Shown: positions 54,657-63,693 of the stretch, piece by piece | How positions within the stretch are numbered: the first letter of the stretch is position 1 | Layout: the number at the start of each line of letters is the position of its first letter | Assembly (NCBI RefSeq): GCF_008369935.1 | Contig: NZ_VTUZ01000003.1 | Coordinates: 401,365-465,364 of the forward strand | Source: Paraburkholderia panacisoli | Lineage (GTDB): Bacteria; Pseudomonadota; Gammaproteobacteria; Burkholderiales; Burkholderiaceae | Reading direction: 5' to 3' | DNA: 64,000 nt | Notes under the pieces: generated by a model | What the model saw: the letters and a program-made list of their open reading frames with translations, nothing else | Told to the model about the DNA's origin: nothing | Database searches by the model: none | Program-made: the position numbers and the translations under genes

Positions 54657-55035
54657 ACCAGCGCACTTCACCAGCTGGCTCCGCCCAACCCTCCTTATCG
54701 CGACAAAACCTGCCTGGACCAAGCAAGAAATCTCGTGATATTCGAGAAAGCGGAAGAATGACTTGCGCCGCAAGACGCGCGTTCTGAGTCTTTGGCGAGG
54801 ATCTTCAATTAAGCGCCAGGTGCTCCAGAAATCCGAGCAGTTCAGATTCCAGCAGTTCCACTTATCGTGCCGTCCGAATCTCTGGGGCCACCTCTAATCA
54901 CTATGCATAACAGTCTACAACCCTCTCGCCGCTTAGAAAAAAATGAACTTGAAATAACTGGAGACGACGCTCAAAAATAGTCTGAGTCGAATTGGAACGG
55001 TATCAACGAAAGCGATCTTTTGAGAGGCGGATCAA
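54657..55035. other. Intergenic region, AT-richer, probable promoter of the ligase fusion
   Basis: About 380 bases. The part from 54880 to 55020 is AT-richer and precedes the large fusion gene. No coding content recognised. Confidence 0.5.
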
Positions 55036-58000
55036 ATGCCGGAGAATACACAAACAACGGAAGCCGGCAAATCGCTTCAGGCCAATGGCGCTGAAAAGTT
55101 CCCGGATACCTTTTTTGATAAGGGATGGGTAAGCAAGTCAGACCTGAGCGAGGAAGTGATAAAAGAACCGGTGGGGCCGACGAGTCCCGGCCTTGCCGTA
55201 AGACTGACCCAGCTGCTTGCCGCCGAGCAGCCAAAGAAGCGTGATCCGGCAACACCGCCATCAGTCCCGTCGCTGCCCCTAGGTGTCGCATTCGATTTTT
55301 CACAACCTGTGCTCACGGCCCCGAACAGTATCTCTTTCAAAGTGCCAACTCAGCTTAGTGTCCAATCAAGCGATGCAGCTGTGATCTCCCCGTGCACCCC
55401 CGAGTACGTCGCAGCGTCGCAAATGACCGCGTTCACTGCAGCCCTGCAGGCGCACACGGGGCAGGTCTTTGACAACTACGAAACGCTGCACGAATTCTCG
55501 GTGCGGGCATATCGAACGTTCTGGCAATTCTTCATGCAATGGTCGCAGGGGCTCGACTGGTCGGGCAGCCTCGAGCCTGTGTGCGCCGGCGACGAATGCG
55601 AGCATGCACGCTTCTTCCCGCAGGTCCAACTGAACTATGCGGAGAACCTGCTGGGCCTGTCGGTGGCGAGCGCCGACGCGCCTGCGCTGACGGCCTGTTA
55701 CGCAGATGGCCGACGGCTACGCCTGACGCGCGGTGAACTGCGCGAGCGCGTGGCGCGTCTCGCGGATGCTCTTTCGGAATGGGGGCTGCGCGAGGGGGAC
55801 CGCGTGGTCTGCGTGATGCGCAATGATGCAGACGCAGTCGTTACTGCGCTGGCCGTCACCGCGCTCGGTGCCACGCTGTCGACGGCTGCACCCGAGATGG
55901 GCGTCGAGACGATCCTCGATCGCTTCACACCGCTCCTGCCGCGACTGCTGTTCGCGCACACTGCGGCGCGGGGATTCGACACGGGCACGTCGGTGGCGGC
56001 CAACGTCGCCGATCTGGCAGCCGCGTTGCCGTCGCTGCAAGGCGTCGTCCGTCTGGATGACGGAACCTTGCCGGACACGGTCAAGCAGCGGATCTATTCG
56101 CTTGACGAACTGCTCGACCGCGGCGACGCCGGGCGCTTCGAATGGCGACGCTTCCCGTTTAACCATCCGCTTTTTGTCATGTTCTCGTCGGGCACCACTG
56201 GCAAACCGAAGTGCATCGTGCACGGCGCCGGCGGCAGCCTGCTGGAGCACCTGAAGGAGCATCGGCTGCACAGCGACCTGCGGCCCGGCGACCGGATGTA
56301 CTTCCACACCAGCTGCGCCTGGATGATGTGGAACTGGCAGTTGTCGGCGCTCGCGTCCGGCGTCGAGATCGTTACCTATGACGGTCCGATCTCGACGGTC
56401 GATACGCTATGGCGCCTTGTCGCCAACGAGCGCGTCACGGTGTTCGGCACGAGTCCCGCTTACCTGAAGATGTGCGAGGACGCGGGCCTCGCGCCGGGGC
56501 AGCAGTTCGATCTCAGCGCACTGCGCGCGATGATGTCGACTGGAGCGGTGCTGTTCGACACGCAGTTCCGCTGGGTGCGCGATCAGGTGAAGCCGCTGCG
56601 CCTGCAGTCAATCTCGGGCGGCACGGACATCCTCGGCTGCTTTGTGCTGGGCAATCCGAACATGCCGGTCTACGCGGGCGAAGCTCAATGCAAGAGTCTT
56701 GCGCTCGATGTGCAGGCGCGTGAACAGGGCGCGCGCACCGACGGGATCGGCGAACTGATCTGCGCGAACCCGTTTCCGTCACGTCCGCTCGGGTTTTTCG
56801 GCGACGCGGATGGTGCGGCCTTTCACGCCGCCTATTTCGCCAGCAACGCAGGGGTCTGGACCCACGGCGACCTCATCGAGTTTTCGCCGCAAGGCACTGC
56901 GCGATTGCATGGCCGCTCAGACGGCGTGCTGAATGTGCGTGGCATCAACGTCGGGCCGAGCGAGATCTACCGCGTATTGAACGACATCCGGGAAATCCGC
57001 GAGGCGATGGTCGTCCAGCAGCGCTCACACTACATGCCGGCGGATCACGCGCATGCGGAAAGGGTTGACCAGCGCACCGTGCTGCTGCTGGTCCTGCGCG
57101 ATGGCGTCGAGTTGAGCGCAGCGTTGGCCGCCCGGGTGCGCCGCGACCTCGCCCGTCGCGCGTCGGCAGCGCATGTACCCGACCGGATCATCGCCGTCGC
57201 TGCGTTGCCGGTCACACATAACGGCAAGTTCTCCGAAGCGGCCGCGCGCAACGCGATCAGCGGTTTGCCGGTCGGCAACGCTGCGGCGTTACGCAATCCT
57301 GAATGCCTCGACGCGATTCGGCGTCATCCGGCGCTCAACCCGGTCACGCGTGAGTTGGCACCGGTCGGCGAGTCTCGCGAGGACCTCGAACGGCATTTGC
57401 AGACGCAGTGGGAGAGACTGTTCGACTTCGCCCCGATCGGTCGCGATGACAACTTTTTCGAGCTGGGCGGCAATTCGCTGCTCGCGGCGAGATTGCTCGC
57501 CGGTGTGTATCAGTCAACCGGGCGCACGATTCCGCTCGCGACCCTGCTGACCGCGCCGACGATCGCGAGCCTCGCCGCCGTAATCGACGACTGCGCACTG
57601 CCGCAGTCGTCGCCGACAGTCGTGCCGATGCGCGCCGGCACGGGCACACCGCTTTTCTTTGTACACGGCGTGAGCGGTACGGTAATGGAATGCTGGACGC
57701 TGATCGGCGCGATGCAGAGTCCGCGCCCGGTCTTTGGACTGCAGGCGCGCGGCCTTGACGGCGAGCAGCCGGCACAGCAGCGCGTCGAGGACATCGCGGC
57801 CAGCTACATCGAACAGATGCGCACCGTGCAGCCAACGGGGCCATACGCGGTGGCCGGTTACTCGTTCGGCGGGCTGGTCACGCTTGAGATCGCGCAACAG
57901 CTGCGGCGCGCCGGCGAGCAGATCGAATTGCTGTGCCTGATCGATACCTATGCGGACGCGCATTGCCTGCCGTGGCGCGCCAGGCTGCGGCACCGTTGTG

Positions 58001-58431
58001 GCTATATGGGCTCACATTGGCGCAAGCTGCGCGCGGTGCCTGCGTCGCAACTCCCCGGTTACGTGAAGGACAAACTCGCGGGCGCGGCCGATCACTTGCG
58101 GATGCGCGTCGGGTGCATGGCGCACCGCCCGGACAGCCATAACGCGTTGATGCCGCCGGAGCTCCGGAGCGTGCGCGAGACGTTGCGGGTAGCGATGACG
58201 ATCTACCGGCCGCGGCCCTATCGCGCGGGACCGATCGTCTATGTGCGCGCGACGGGTGCGCAGAGTGACCGTGGCAATCAGATGGCGCTGTGGCGGAACG
58301 TCGCGCGCGCCGGACTGGTGATTGTCGAGGTGTCTTGCGACCACTTCAATCTGATCGCCGAGCCGAACGTGCAGATCGTCGCGGCGGCGCTGGACCGGGG
58401 GTTGACCAATAATGACAAATCCCGGGCTTAG
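55036..58431 (+). CDS. Acetoacetyl-CoA synthetase-like ligase / carrier / thioesterase fusion
   Basis: A 1131-residue multidomain protein. Residues 1-115 are a low-complexity, Pro/Ser-rich N-terminus I cannot assign. Residues 120-760 are an acetoacetyl-CoA synthetase-type adenylation domain (FARFFPQVQLNYAENLL-like region; FSSGTTGKPKCIVHGAGG at about 383; GDLIEFSPQGTARLHGRSDG; VTHNGKFSEAAARNAISG with the C-terminal Lys). Residues 780-865 are a phosphopantetheine carrier (GRDDNFFELGGNSLLAARLL, Ser about 814). Residues 885-1125 are a type I thioesterase (FFVHGVSGT; GYSFGGLVTLE, Ser about 943; CDHFNLI, His about 1102). This is the layout of a one-module synthetase that activates a short acyl or beta-keto acid, holds it and releases it. 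The GAGGCG region before the ATG is a weak ribosome-binding site. Product unknown. Confidence 0.85.
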   Translation: MPENTQTTEAGKSLQANGAEKFPDTFFDKGWVSKSDLSEEVIKEPVGPTSPGLAVRLTQLLAAEQPKKRDPATPPSVPSLPLGVAFDFSQPVLTAPNSISFKVPTQLSVQSSDAAVISPCTPEYVAASQMTAFTAALQAHTGQVFDNYETLHEFSVRAYRTFWQFFMQWSQGLDWSGSLEPVCAGDECEHARFFPQVQLNYAENLLGLSVASADAPALTACYADGRRLRLTRGELRERVARLADALSEWGLREGDRVVCVMRNDADAVVTALAVTALGATLSTAAPEMGVETILDRFTPLLPRLLFAHTAARGFDTGTSVAANVADLAAALPSLQGVVRLDDGTLPDTVKQRIYSLDELLDRGDAGRFEWRRFPFNHPLFVMFSSGTTGKPKCIVHGAGGSLLEHLKEHRLHSDLRPGDRMYFHTSCAWMMWNWQLSALASGVEIVTYDGPISTVDTLWRLVANERVTVFGTSPAYLKMCEDAGLAPGQQFDLSALRAMMSTGAVLFDTQFRWVRDQVKPLRLQSISGGTDILGCFVLGNPNMPVYAGEAQCKSLALDVQAREQGARTDGIGELICANPFPSRPLGFFGDADGAAFHAAYFASNAGVWTHGDLIEFSPQGTARLHGRSDGVLNVRGINVGPSEIYRVLNDIREIREAMVVQQRSHYMPADHAHAERVDQRTVLLLVLRDGVELSAALAARVRRDLARRASAAHVPDRIIAVAALPVTHNGKFSEAAARNAISGLPVGNAAALRNPECLDAIRRHPALNPVTRELAPVGESREDLERHLQTQWERLFDFAPIGRDDNFFELGGNSLLAARLLAGVYQSTGRTIPLATLLTAPTIASLAAVIDDCALPQSSPTVVPMRAGTGTPLFFVHGVSGTVMECWTLIGAMQSPRPVFGLQARGLDGEQPAQQRVEDIAASYIEQMRTVQPTGPYAVAGYSFGGLVTLEIAQQLRRAGEQIELLCLIDTYADAHCLPWRARLRHRCGYMGSHWRKLRAVPASQLPGYVKDKLAGAADHLRMRVGCMAHRPDSHNALMPPELRSVRETLRVAMTIYRPRPYRAGPIVYVRATGAQSDRGNQMALWRNVARAGLVIVEVSCDHFNLIAEPNVQIVAAALDRGLTNNDKSRA

Positions 58432-58512
58432 TTTCCGGTGCTCCGGGGCGTCGCGTGGGCTTTGTCACGTTGACTCATTGAGGGCGCAAAGCTACCGGAG
58501 ACGTATGTTCGC

Positions 58513-58692
58513 TCAGACGGCAGACGGATTCCGGGTAAGCTCGGTGAAATGATCCGACGCGTCAAAACGCTGAGCGAGCTGTTTGCGGCAGAGAGAAGCG
58601 CGCAGCAAATGTCGCTTGAGCGCGAAGTGCTGCCGGATCGCTCCGAAGCTCGAGAGAAACGCCTGGGTGCGCTTTGGATCGCGAAACCTTCG
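58513..58692 (-). mobile_element. IS6 family transposase C-terminal remnant
   Basis: The minus strand reads WRRFRDPKRTQAFLSSFGAI, RQHFALKRHLLRASLCRKQL and AQRFDASDHFTELTRNPSAV. This is the C-terminal end of IS6/IS240-type transposases (the 'R.F.....AQ.FLS.....HF...RH' pattern). The rest of the element is gone. The open frame on the plus strand here is a shadow. Confidence 0.7.
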
Positions 58693-58799
58693 CCAACCGC
58701 CGCTCACGTTCACGCGTGGGCTGATGGCTATTTTCTGCGCGGTTGAAGTTCCTACGTCAACCGCGACAGTCCGGATACGGTGTCCTGGCGGCCCGAGCA

Positions 58800-59003
58800 C
58801 CCATGTGGATGGAGCGGGTCGAGTGTGTTGTGTCAATGCGACATGCGCTTTCCGCAGTCACCGTCTACCCGCTTGACGGAACGGGAAGACGTCTGGCGCC
58901 GTTGCCCGCGAGCGATGCCGCCATTCGCGACGGAGTCTTGACTGTCCACCTGCAACGCGAGGGACAGATCTTTTCACCTTGGTACGAGCTGGTGTTCGCC
59001 TGA
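58800..59003 (+). pseudogene. C-terminal fragment of an unknown protein
   Basis: The frame ends with LSAVTVYPLDGTGRRLAPLP, DGVLTVHLQREGQIFSPWYE and LVFA. The 'V.VYPLDG.G.R...L......G.L...LQ.....PWYEL' pattern is a beta-sandwich end seen in glycoside-hydrolase-like proteins; no start or catalytic part is present. The gene appears to have been cut by the IS6 insertion just upstream. Confidence 0.45.
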
Positions 59004-59071
59004 AGCGTTAGGTTCGAGCGGTGAACACTGATAGCGCTAACGATGGCACTCCCGTTTACTTCGGAGAACGT

Positions 59072-59640
59072 ATGAAAGTCATACTGGCCAATAAGTATTT
59101 CTTTGGTAAAGGCGGTGCGGAGACCGTTTATTTCCAGGAGCGAGATTTCCTTCTTGGCGCAGGCATAGAGGTTGTCGATTTCTCTATGCGTGACGAAAGG
59201 AACGCTCCGAGTCCCTTCGCGGACACCTTCGTCAAGAATCGCGACTATCACGTCTACCCGGCCAGTGCGCTCAAGAAGGCGACGACAGCTTTGTCGATGA
59301 TTCATTCGATGGAAGCGGTTTCACGAATCAAGCAATTGATCGTGAGGGAAAAACCAGATCTTCTGCATTGCCACAATATCTATCACCAACTTACACCATC
59401 AATCATCCGCGCAGCAAGGATGATGAACGTTCCGGTGGTTCTGACGCTGCACGATTTCAAGGTCGTATGTCCGACCTATTCACGCCTTCATGAGGGACGC
59501 GTGTGTACGGCGTGCGAGGAGGGGGACTTTTACAACGTCGTGCGTCAGCGCTGCTCGGAGGGTTCCATTGCGCGCAGTGCGCTGCTGTACGCGGAGGCGA
59601 CTTACGAGCGCCTTCGTGGCAATTATCTGTGTGTCGATAT
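59072..59640 (+). pseudogene. Glycosyltransferase group 4, N-terminal part only
   Basis: The frame from ATG 59072 (GGAGA upstream) reads MKVILANKYFFGKGGAETVY, then FADTFVKNRDYHVYPASALK, KPDLLHCHNIYHQLTPSIIR and VVLTLHDFKVVCPTYSRLHE with CTACEEGDF, typical of the N-terminal Rossmann domain of GT4 enzymes of capsule or EPS synthesis. The donor-binding C-terminal domain is missing; about 190 codons remain before a junction with livM sequence at 59640-59650. The frame stays open through the livM fragment into livG, so a fusion peptide could be made but would not be a working enzyme. Confidence 0.85.
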
Positions 59641-59648
59641 CGCCAAGC

Positions 59649-59993
59649 GGTCACAACATCACGTTCTACAAGATCGCTGCGTTTGCAATCAGCGCGGCCC
59701 CTGCCGGACTGGGCGGGGCACTGTATGCACACTACCAGTTGCAGGTGAGTCCGCAACTCTTGTCGGTATTCATCTCGATCCTTGTAATCACCATGGCTTA
59801 CGTGGGCGGGTTAGGGTCCATTTACGGCGCTGCCGGCGGAGCCGTTCTGCTCAACCTCCTGACAGAGCTATTGCGAAGCATCGGGGAGTTTCGACTGCTC
59901 GCTTACAGCGTGGTACTCATTCTGATCCTGTTCTTTCGCCCGGGCGGATTGGTCGCGCCGCTATGGCGGTTGCTGCGCGGAGGTCGCGAATGA
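59649..59993 (+). pseudogene. livM: Branched-chain amino acid ABC permease LivM, C-terminal part only
   Basis: The frame reads GHNITFYKIAAFAISAAPAG, LGGALYAHYQLQVSPQLLSV, MAYVGGLGSIYGAAGGAVLL and ends in FFRPGGLVAPLWRLLRGGRE, the standard C-terminus of LivM. The first two thirds, with the start, are lost in the deletion that joined it to a glycosyltransferase gene. It overlaps the livG start by four bases (ATGA). Confidence 0.85.
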
Positions 59994-60763
59994 CACCGCT
60001 GTTGACTGCGACGGGGTTGTCCAAGCGCTTCGGGGGCGTACGCGCCGTCAGCGACGTGTCTTTCGCTATAGCGACCGGCGAAATCGCCGCTATCCTGGGG
60101 CCGAATGGGGCGGGCAAGACAACGCTCTTCAACTTGCTTACCGGCTTTGTGAAGGCCGACAGCGGTGAAGTTCGATTCGATGGAAAACGACTGACGGGGA
60201 TGAATCCCGACCGGATCGCCAACCTCGGATGTGTTCGGACTTTCCAGATGTGTCGCCCATTCGCCGGACTCAGCGTGATTGAAAATGTTATGGTGGGCTG
60301 TCTCGCGCCGCGGGTCCGCGCCCGGGAGATGCCGTACAGCCGCGCCATGCATATGCTCGAATGGGTGGGCCTCCCGGAAAAGGCGTCGCTGCAGACCCAC
60401 GCTCTGCCACACGGCGATTTACGTCGCCTCGAAATTGCCCGAGCGCTCGCGACGGAGCCACGCTTGCTGCTACTGGATGAGCCCTTTGCAGGCCTTGGGG
60501 CCAGCGAGGTCGAGAGATTCGCAGCGTTGATCCGGCAATTGCAAGGTGCTCAGGGGTTGACCGTGTTGATCATCGAACACAAGTTGCGGGAATTGATGAA
60601 GTTGGCTACCCGTGTGATCGTGATGGATTTCGGCGAGATCATCGCGGATGGCGAGCCGGCGGACGTCGTCCTTCAACCACAGGTCATAGCGGCCTATATC
60701 GGTAAGGTGGAGGATGCCAATGTCTTTACTCGACGTACAGGAACTCGAAGTGCGATACGGTAA
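59990..60763 (+). CDS. livG: Branched-chain amino acid ABC transporter ATP-binding protein LivG
   Basis: A 257-residue ABC ATPase. Walker A is GPNGAGKTT near residue 38, the signature is LPHGDLRRLEIARAL (LivG-type) near 145, Walker B is RLLLLDEPFAGLG near 162, and the H-loop is IIEHKLREL. The start at 59990 overlaps the livM stop. The C-terminus runs past the livF start. LivG and LivF energise LivH/LivM; with livM truncated and no livH or livK here, the two ATPases are probably orphans. Confidence 0.9.
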   Translation: MTPLLTATGLSKRFGGVRAVSDVSFAIATGEIAAILGPNGAGKTTLFNLLTGFVKADSGEVRFDGKRLTGMNPDRIANLGCVRTFQMCRPFAGLSVIENVMVGCLAPRVRAREMPYSRAMHMLEWVGLPEKASLQTHALPHGDLRRLEIARALATEPRLLLLDEPFAGLGASEVERFAALIRQLQGAQGLTVLIIEHKLRELMKLATRVIVMDFGEIIADGEPADVVLQPQVIAAYIGKVEDANVFTRRTGTRSAIR

Positions 60764-61427
60764 AGCGGTCGCGCTAGAGGGGGTCTCACTCCGCGTCGAG
60801 ACGAACGAATTGGTCGGCGTGCTTGGTTCCAACGGTGCGGGCAAGACGACGCTGCTTAAGGCGATTTCTCGAGTACTGCCGAGCACCGGAATGCTGCGCT
60901 TTAACGGCAAGGCACTCATTGGCGTGCCGGCACACAAGGTGGTGGCGCAGGGCATCTGCCATTGCCCGGAAGGTCGACGCTTGTTCCCCGAACTGACGGC
61001 AGAGAAGAATCTGCGACTCGGTGCTTACTTACGAACGGACCGTGGCAGCATCGACGCTGATCTGCAGCTTGTCTACAGTCTTTTCCCGGCCTTGCGCGAA
61101 CGACGATCGCAACTGGCGGGTACTCTCTCCGGAGGTGAGCAGCAGATGGTCGCCATTGGTCGGGCATTAATGGGCAGGCCGAGGCTGCTCATGCTGGACG
61201 AGCCTTCAGTCGGCTTGGCAGGTCGTCTGAAGGCTGCAATCTTTGATGCCATCGATGAAATCCGGCATAACGGGACCGCTGTCCTACTGGTCGAACAGGA
61301 TGCGCACGCCACCTTCGGAATTGCCGATCGCGTTTATGTATTGGAACAGGGGCGGGTTGCGCGCGAGGGGCCTGGTCAAGAACTTTTGGAGGATGGCGAT
61401 ATCCGGCGCATCTATCTTGGGCTTTAA
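60720..61427 (+). CDS. livF: Branched-chain amino acid ABC transporter ATP-binding protein LivF
   Basis: A 235-residue ABC ATPase with Walker A GSNGAGKTT near residue 36, signature LSGGEQQMVAIGRALM near 136 and Walker B LLMLDEPSVGLAG near 156. GGAGG six bases before the ATG at 60720 favours this over the ATG at 60714. It overlaps the livG 3' end by 44 bases, so translation is coupled. A short motif difference (GLAG instead of GLAP) is minor. Confidence 0.9.
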   Translation: MSLLDVQELEVRYGKAVALEGVSLRVETNELVGVLGSNGAGKTTLLKAISRVLPSTGMLRFNGKALIGVPAHKVVAQGICHCPEGRRLFPELTAEKNLRLGAYLRTDRGSIDADLQLVYSLFPALRERRSQLAGTLSGGEQQMVAIGRALMGRPRLLMLDEPSVGLAGRLKAAIFDAIDEIRHNGTAVLLVEQDAHATFGIADRVYVLEQGRVAREGPGQELLEDGDIRRIYLGL

Positions 61428-62119
61428 TACCAACTGCGCCCGAGCCTCGCGGCGGGCATCGCCATGACCGCGCGCTGCATTGGCTCAGAATTTTCGTCGA
61501 TTGGGCCGCATCGCTGTCCGCAAGCTAGCGGCGTGCCGCGCCCGCCAAAACCATGCGGCGACTGTTCACACCTCGTGACATCTCTCCGATCGACGTGCGA
61601 CTGCGTCGGGATCATATCGTCCCCAGAACCGGTGATTCCTACCGACGCAAAGAGTAGGATCGGGAGGTTAGTCCACATGCCGACTAGACGCTTGGCGGCC
61701 CGCGCACCGGGGTTCAGTTGAGGGGAAGGTTTTTTTGTCTGAGACATCGGTCCAGGCGCGTCGGCCTTTGTGTTGCCTTGCGACCTTGGACCGAGTCGGT
61801 ATCCGCGTGTCTGCGGCTTGCGACTCAGTCAAACTCAGTTAGCGTTCGCGCGTAGGCCAGCCTAGAATTCTCTTGCTGAACAGTTCACTGCGGTTCAACT
61901 CAGCAAGCTGCGTCCGTCACGCTGCCGAGCGGCGGACAAAACTCTGTGCGCGGGGCTGAAGTGAGCTGCGGTCGGACTGCGGCGATCCGGACGGTCGGGC
62001 GACGCGGACCCCGAAGCGGCGCTCGCGGTTATGCCACCAGGTGCCCAAAGTCACGCTCGCCCGCCACGCAACAAGAATGGAATCGAAGCGCTTATCTTCG
62101 CATGTCAGGGACCCTCGCA
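61428..62119. other. Intergenic region, nothing recognised
   Basis: About 690 bases. The cyclase frame stays open upstream to 61946 but this part (Arg/Gly-rich) does not look coding. No other gene or repeat recognised. Confidence 0.5.
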
Positions 62120-63445
62120 ATGCTGCCTGAGACTCGATACGCCAGGAGCGGCGACGTCAACGTCGCGTACCAAGTGTTGGGCAAAGGGCCGCCCGACTTG
62201 GTCGTTGTGCCAGGATGGGTCTCGAACATTGATATTGCATGGGAGGAACCCACGCTCGCTCGGTTCCTCACGCGGCTAGCGTCTTTCTCACGTCTGATCC
62301 TGTTCGATAAGAGGGGGACCGGCCTTTCGGACCGGGTTGCCGATATGCCAAGCCTCGAGGTTCGCATGGACGACGTACGCGCCGTAATGAGCGCTGTCGA
62401 TTCGGAAGTTGCGGCGATTTTCGGCTGGTCTGAGGGCGGCACGATGTGCGCGCTCTTTGCTGCGACCTATCCCGGCCGGACCGCGGCACTCATTATGACA
62501 GGTGCCTTCGCGCGCCGCAGGTGGGCGCCCGACTATCCTTGGGGTCAGACCGAAGAGCAACTTCAGAAGGCCCTAGATCAGATTGAGCGCGAGTGGGGTG
62601 GCCCAGTGAAAATCGATGCGCATGCCCCAAGCATGGCGCAAGACGAGCGATTCCGCCAATGGTGGACCCGCAGGCTGAGGGCGAGCGCAAGCCCTGGGGC
62701 TGCCATGGCGCTGCTACGAATGAACGCAGAGATCGACATCCGACACCTTCTGCCCGCCATTCGGGTGCCGACATTGATCCTCAACGGCGTACATGATCGC
62801 GTGATCGATATTGGCGCGACCCGGTACATGGCCGAGCGCATACCGGGAGCAAAGCTGGTGGAGTTGAACGGCACCGATCACATCCCGTGGGGTGACAATA
62901 GCGATGTCATTCTTGACGAGATCGAAGAGTTCCTCACCGGTGTGCGACATAGCCCGGAATATGATCGTGTTCTGGCCACGGTTCTTTTTACAGATATCGT
63001 CAGTTCCACGGATGAGGCCGTCCGTCTCGGCGATCGACGGTGGAGCGACTTGTTGGACTGTCATCACGCGTCGGTTCGCCGCGAAGTCGCGCGCTTTCGC
63101 GGCCGGGAAATTGGCACGGCGGGCGACGGCTTTCTTGCCGCTTTCGACGGCCCCGCTCGGGCCGTTCGCTGCGCTTGCGCAATTTCGGACGACGTGCGGT
63201 CGCTCGGGATCGAAGTGCGAGTTGGCCTGCACACAGGCGAGTGCGAGATCATGGGCGACAACCTCGGCGGGATCGCCGTTCATATCGGAGCCCGCGTCGC
63301 GGCCCTTGCGCATCCGGGTGAAGTCTTGGTGTCCGCGACCGTGAAGGACTTGGTTGCGGGCTCCGCATTGTCCTTTCAAGACAGGGGAATGCACTCTCTA
63401 AAGGGCGTGCCGGGAGATTGGCGGCTCTTTGCGGTAGACCGCTAA
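62120..63445 (+). CDS. Alpha/beta hydrolase-class III adenylate/guanylate cyclase fusion
   Basis: A 441-residue cytoplasmic protein. Residues 1-280 are an alpha/beta hydrolase (LVVVPGWVSNIDIAWEEPTL, nucleophile elbow GWSEGG near residue 104, acid/His region LNGVHDRVIDIG and GTDHIPWGDN). Residues 290-441 are a class III cyclase domain: VLFTDIVSSTDEAVRLGDRR (first metal Asp), GTAGDGFLAAFDGP (second metal Asp), VGLHTGECE, and IAVHIGARVAALA, where the transition-state Arg is present but the usual Asn is His. Family members of this type are common in soil proteobacteria and may sense an ester or small ligand. The start is taken as the Met at 62120 (AGGGA upstream). Confidence 0.85.
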   Translation: MLPETRYARSGDVNVAYQVLGKGPPDLVVVPGWVSNIDIAWEEPTLARFLTRLASFSRLILFDKRGTGLSDRVADMPSLEVRMDDVRAVMSAVDSEVAAIFGWSEGGTMCALFAATYPGRTAALIMTGAFARRRWAPDYPWGQTEEQLQKALDQIEREWGGPVKIDAHAPSMAQDERFRQWWTRRLRASASPGAAMALLRMNAEIDIRHLLPAIRVPTLILNGVHDRVIDIGATRYMAERIPGAKLVELNGTDHIPWGDNSDVILDEIEEFLTGVRHSPEYDRVLATVLFTDIVSSTDEAVRLGDRRWSDLLDCHHASVRREVARFRGREIGTAGDGFLAAFDGPARAVRCACAISDDVRSLGIEVRVGLHTGECEIMGDNLGGIAVHIGARVAALAHPGEVLVSATVKDLVAGSALSFQDRGMHSLKGVPGDWRLFAVDR

Positions 63446-63693
63446 AGCCGATATCGAGCTCGCGCGCATCGCGGTATGTACGCCACTTCAAAAAGTTGCT
63501 CGGCGACGAATGTCTCGTGGCCATCGGCGGATTCAACCGGTGGATGCAATAGTTTGCTGGAATCGTTCGGCGAGCGCTCTCCAGAGCGGACGTTGGAGTC
63601 ATCAACGAATTAGTAAGGACTTTCCCGATCTCGTGGCATAGCGATATGCCAGGATGGTTGGTGCTGGGCAACCCATCTGAGAAGGGGAAAGTC
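63446..63693. other. Intergenic region, left flank of an IS110 element
   Basis: About 250 bases; the last 100 are probably the IS110 left end. Confidence 0.5.

Noticed and set aside
54142..54726. A 194-codon minus-strand frame across the IS6 element
   Set aside because: It is antisense to the conserved transposase and has no domain of its own.
58549..58746. A 65-codon plus-strand frame that could be a small gene
   Set aside because: The minus strand at the same place codes for a recognisable IS6 transposase C-terminus.
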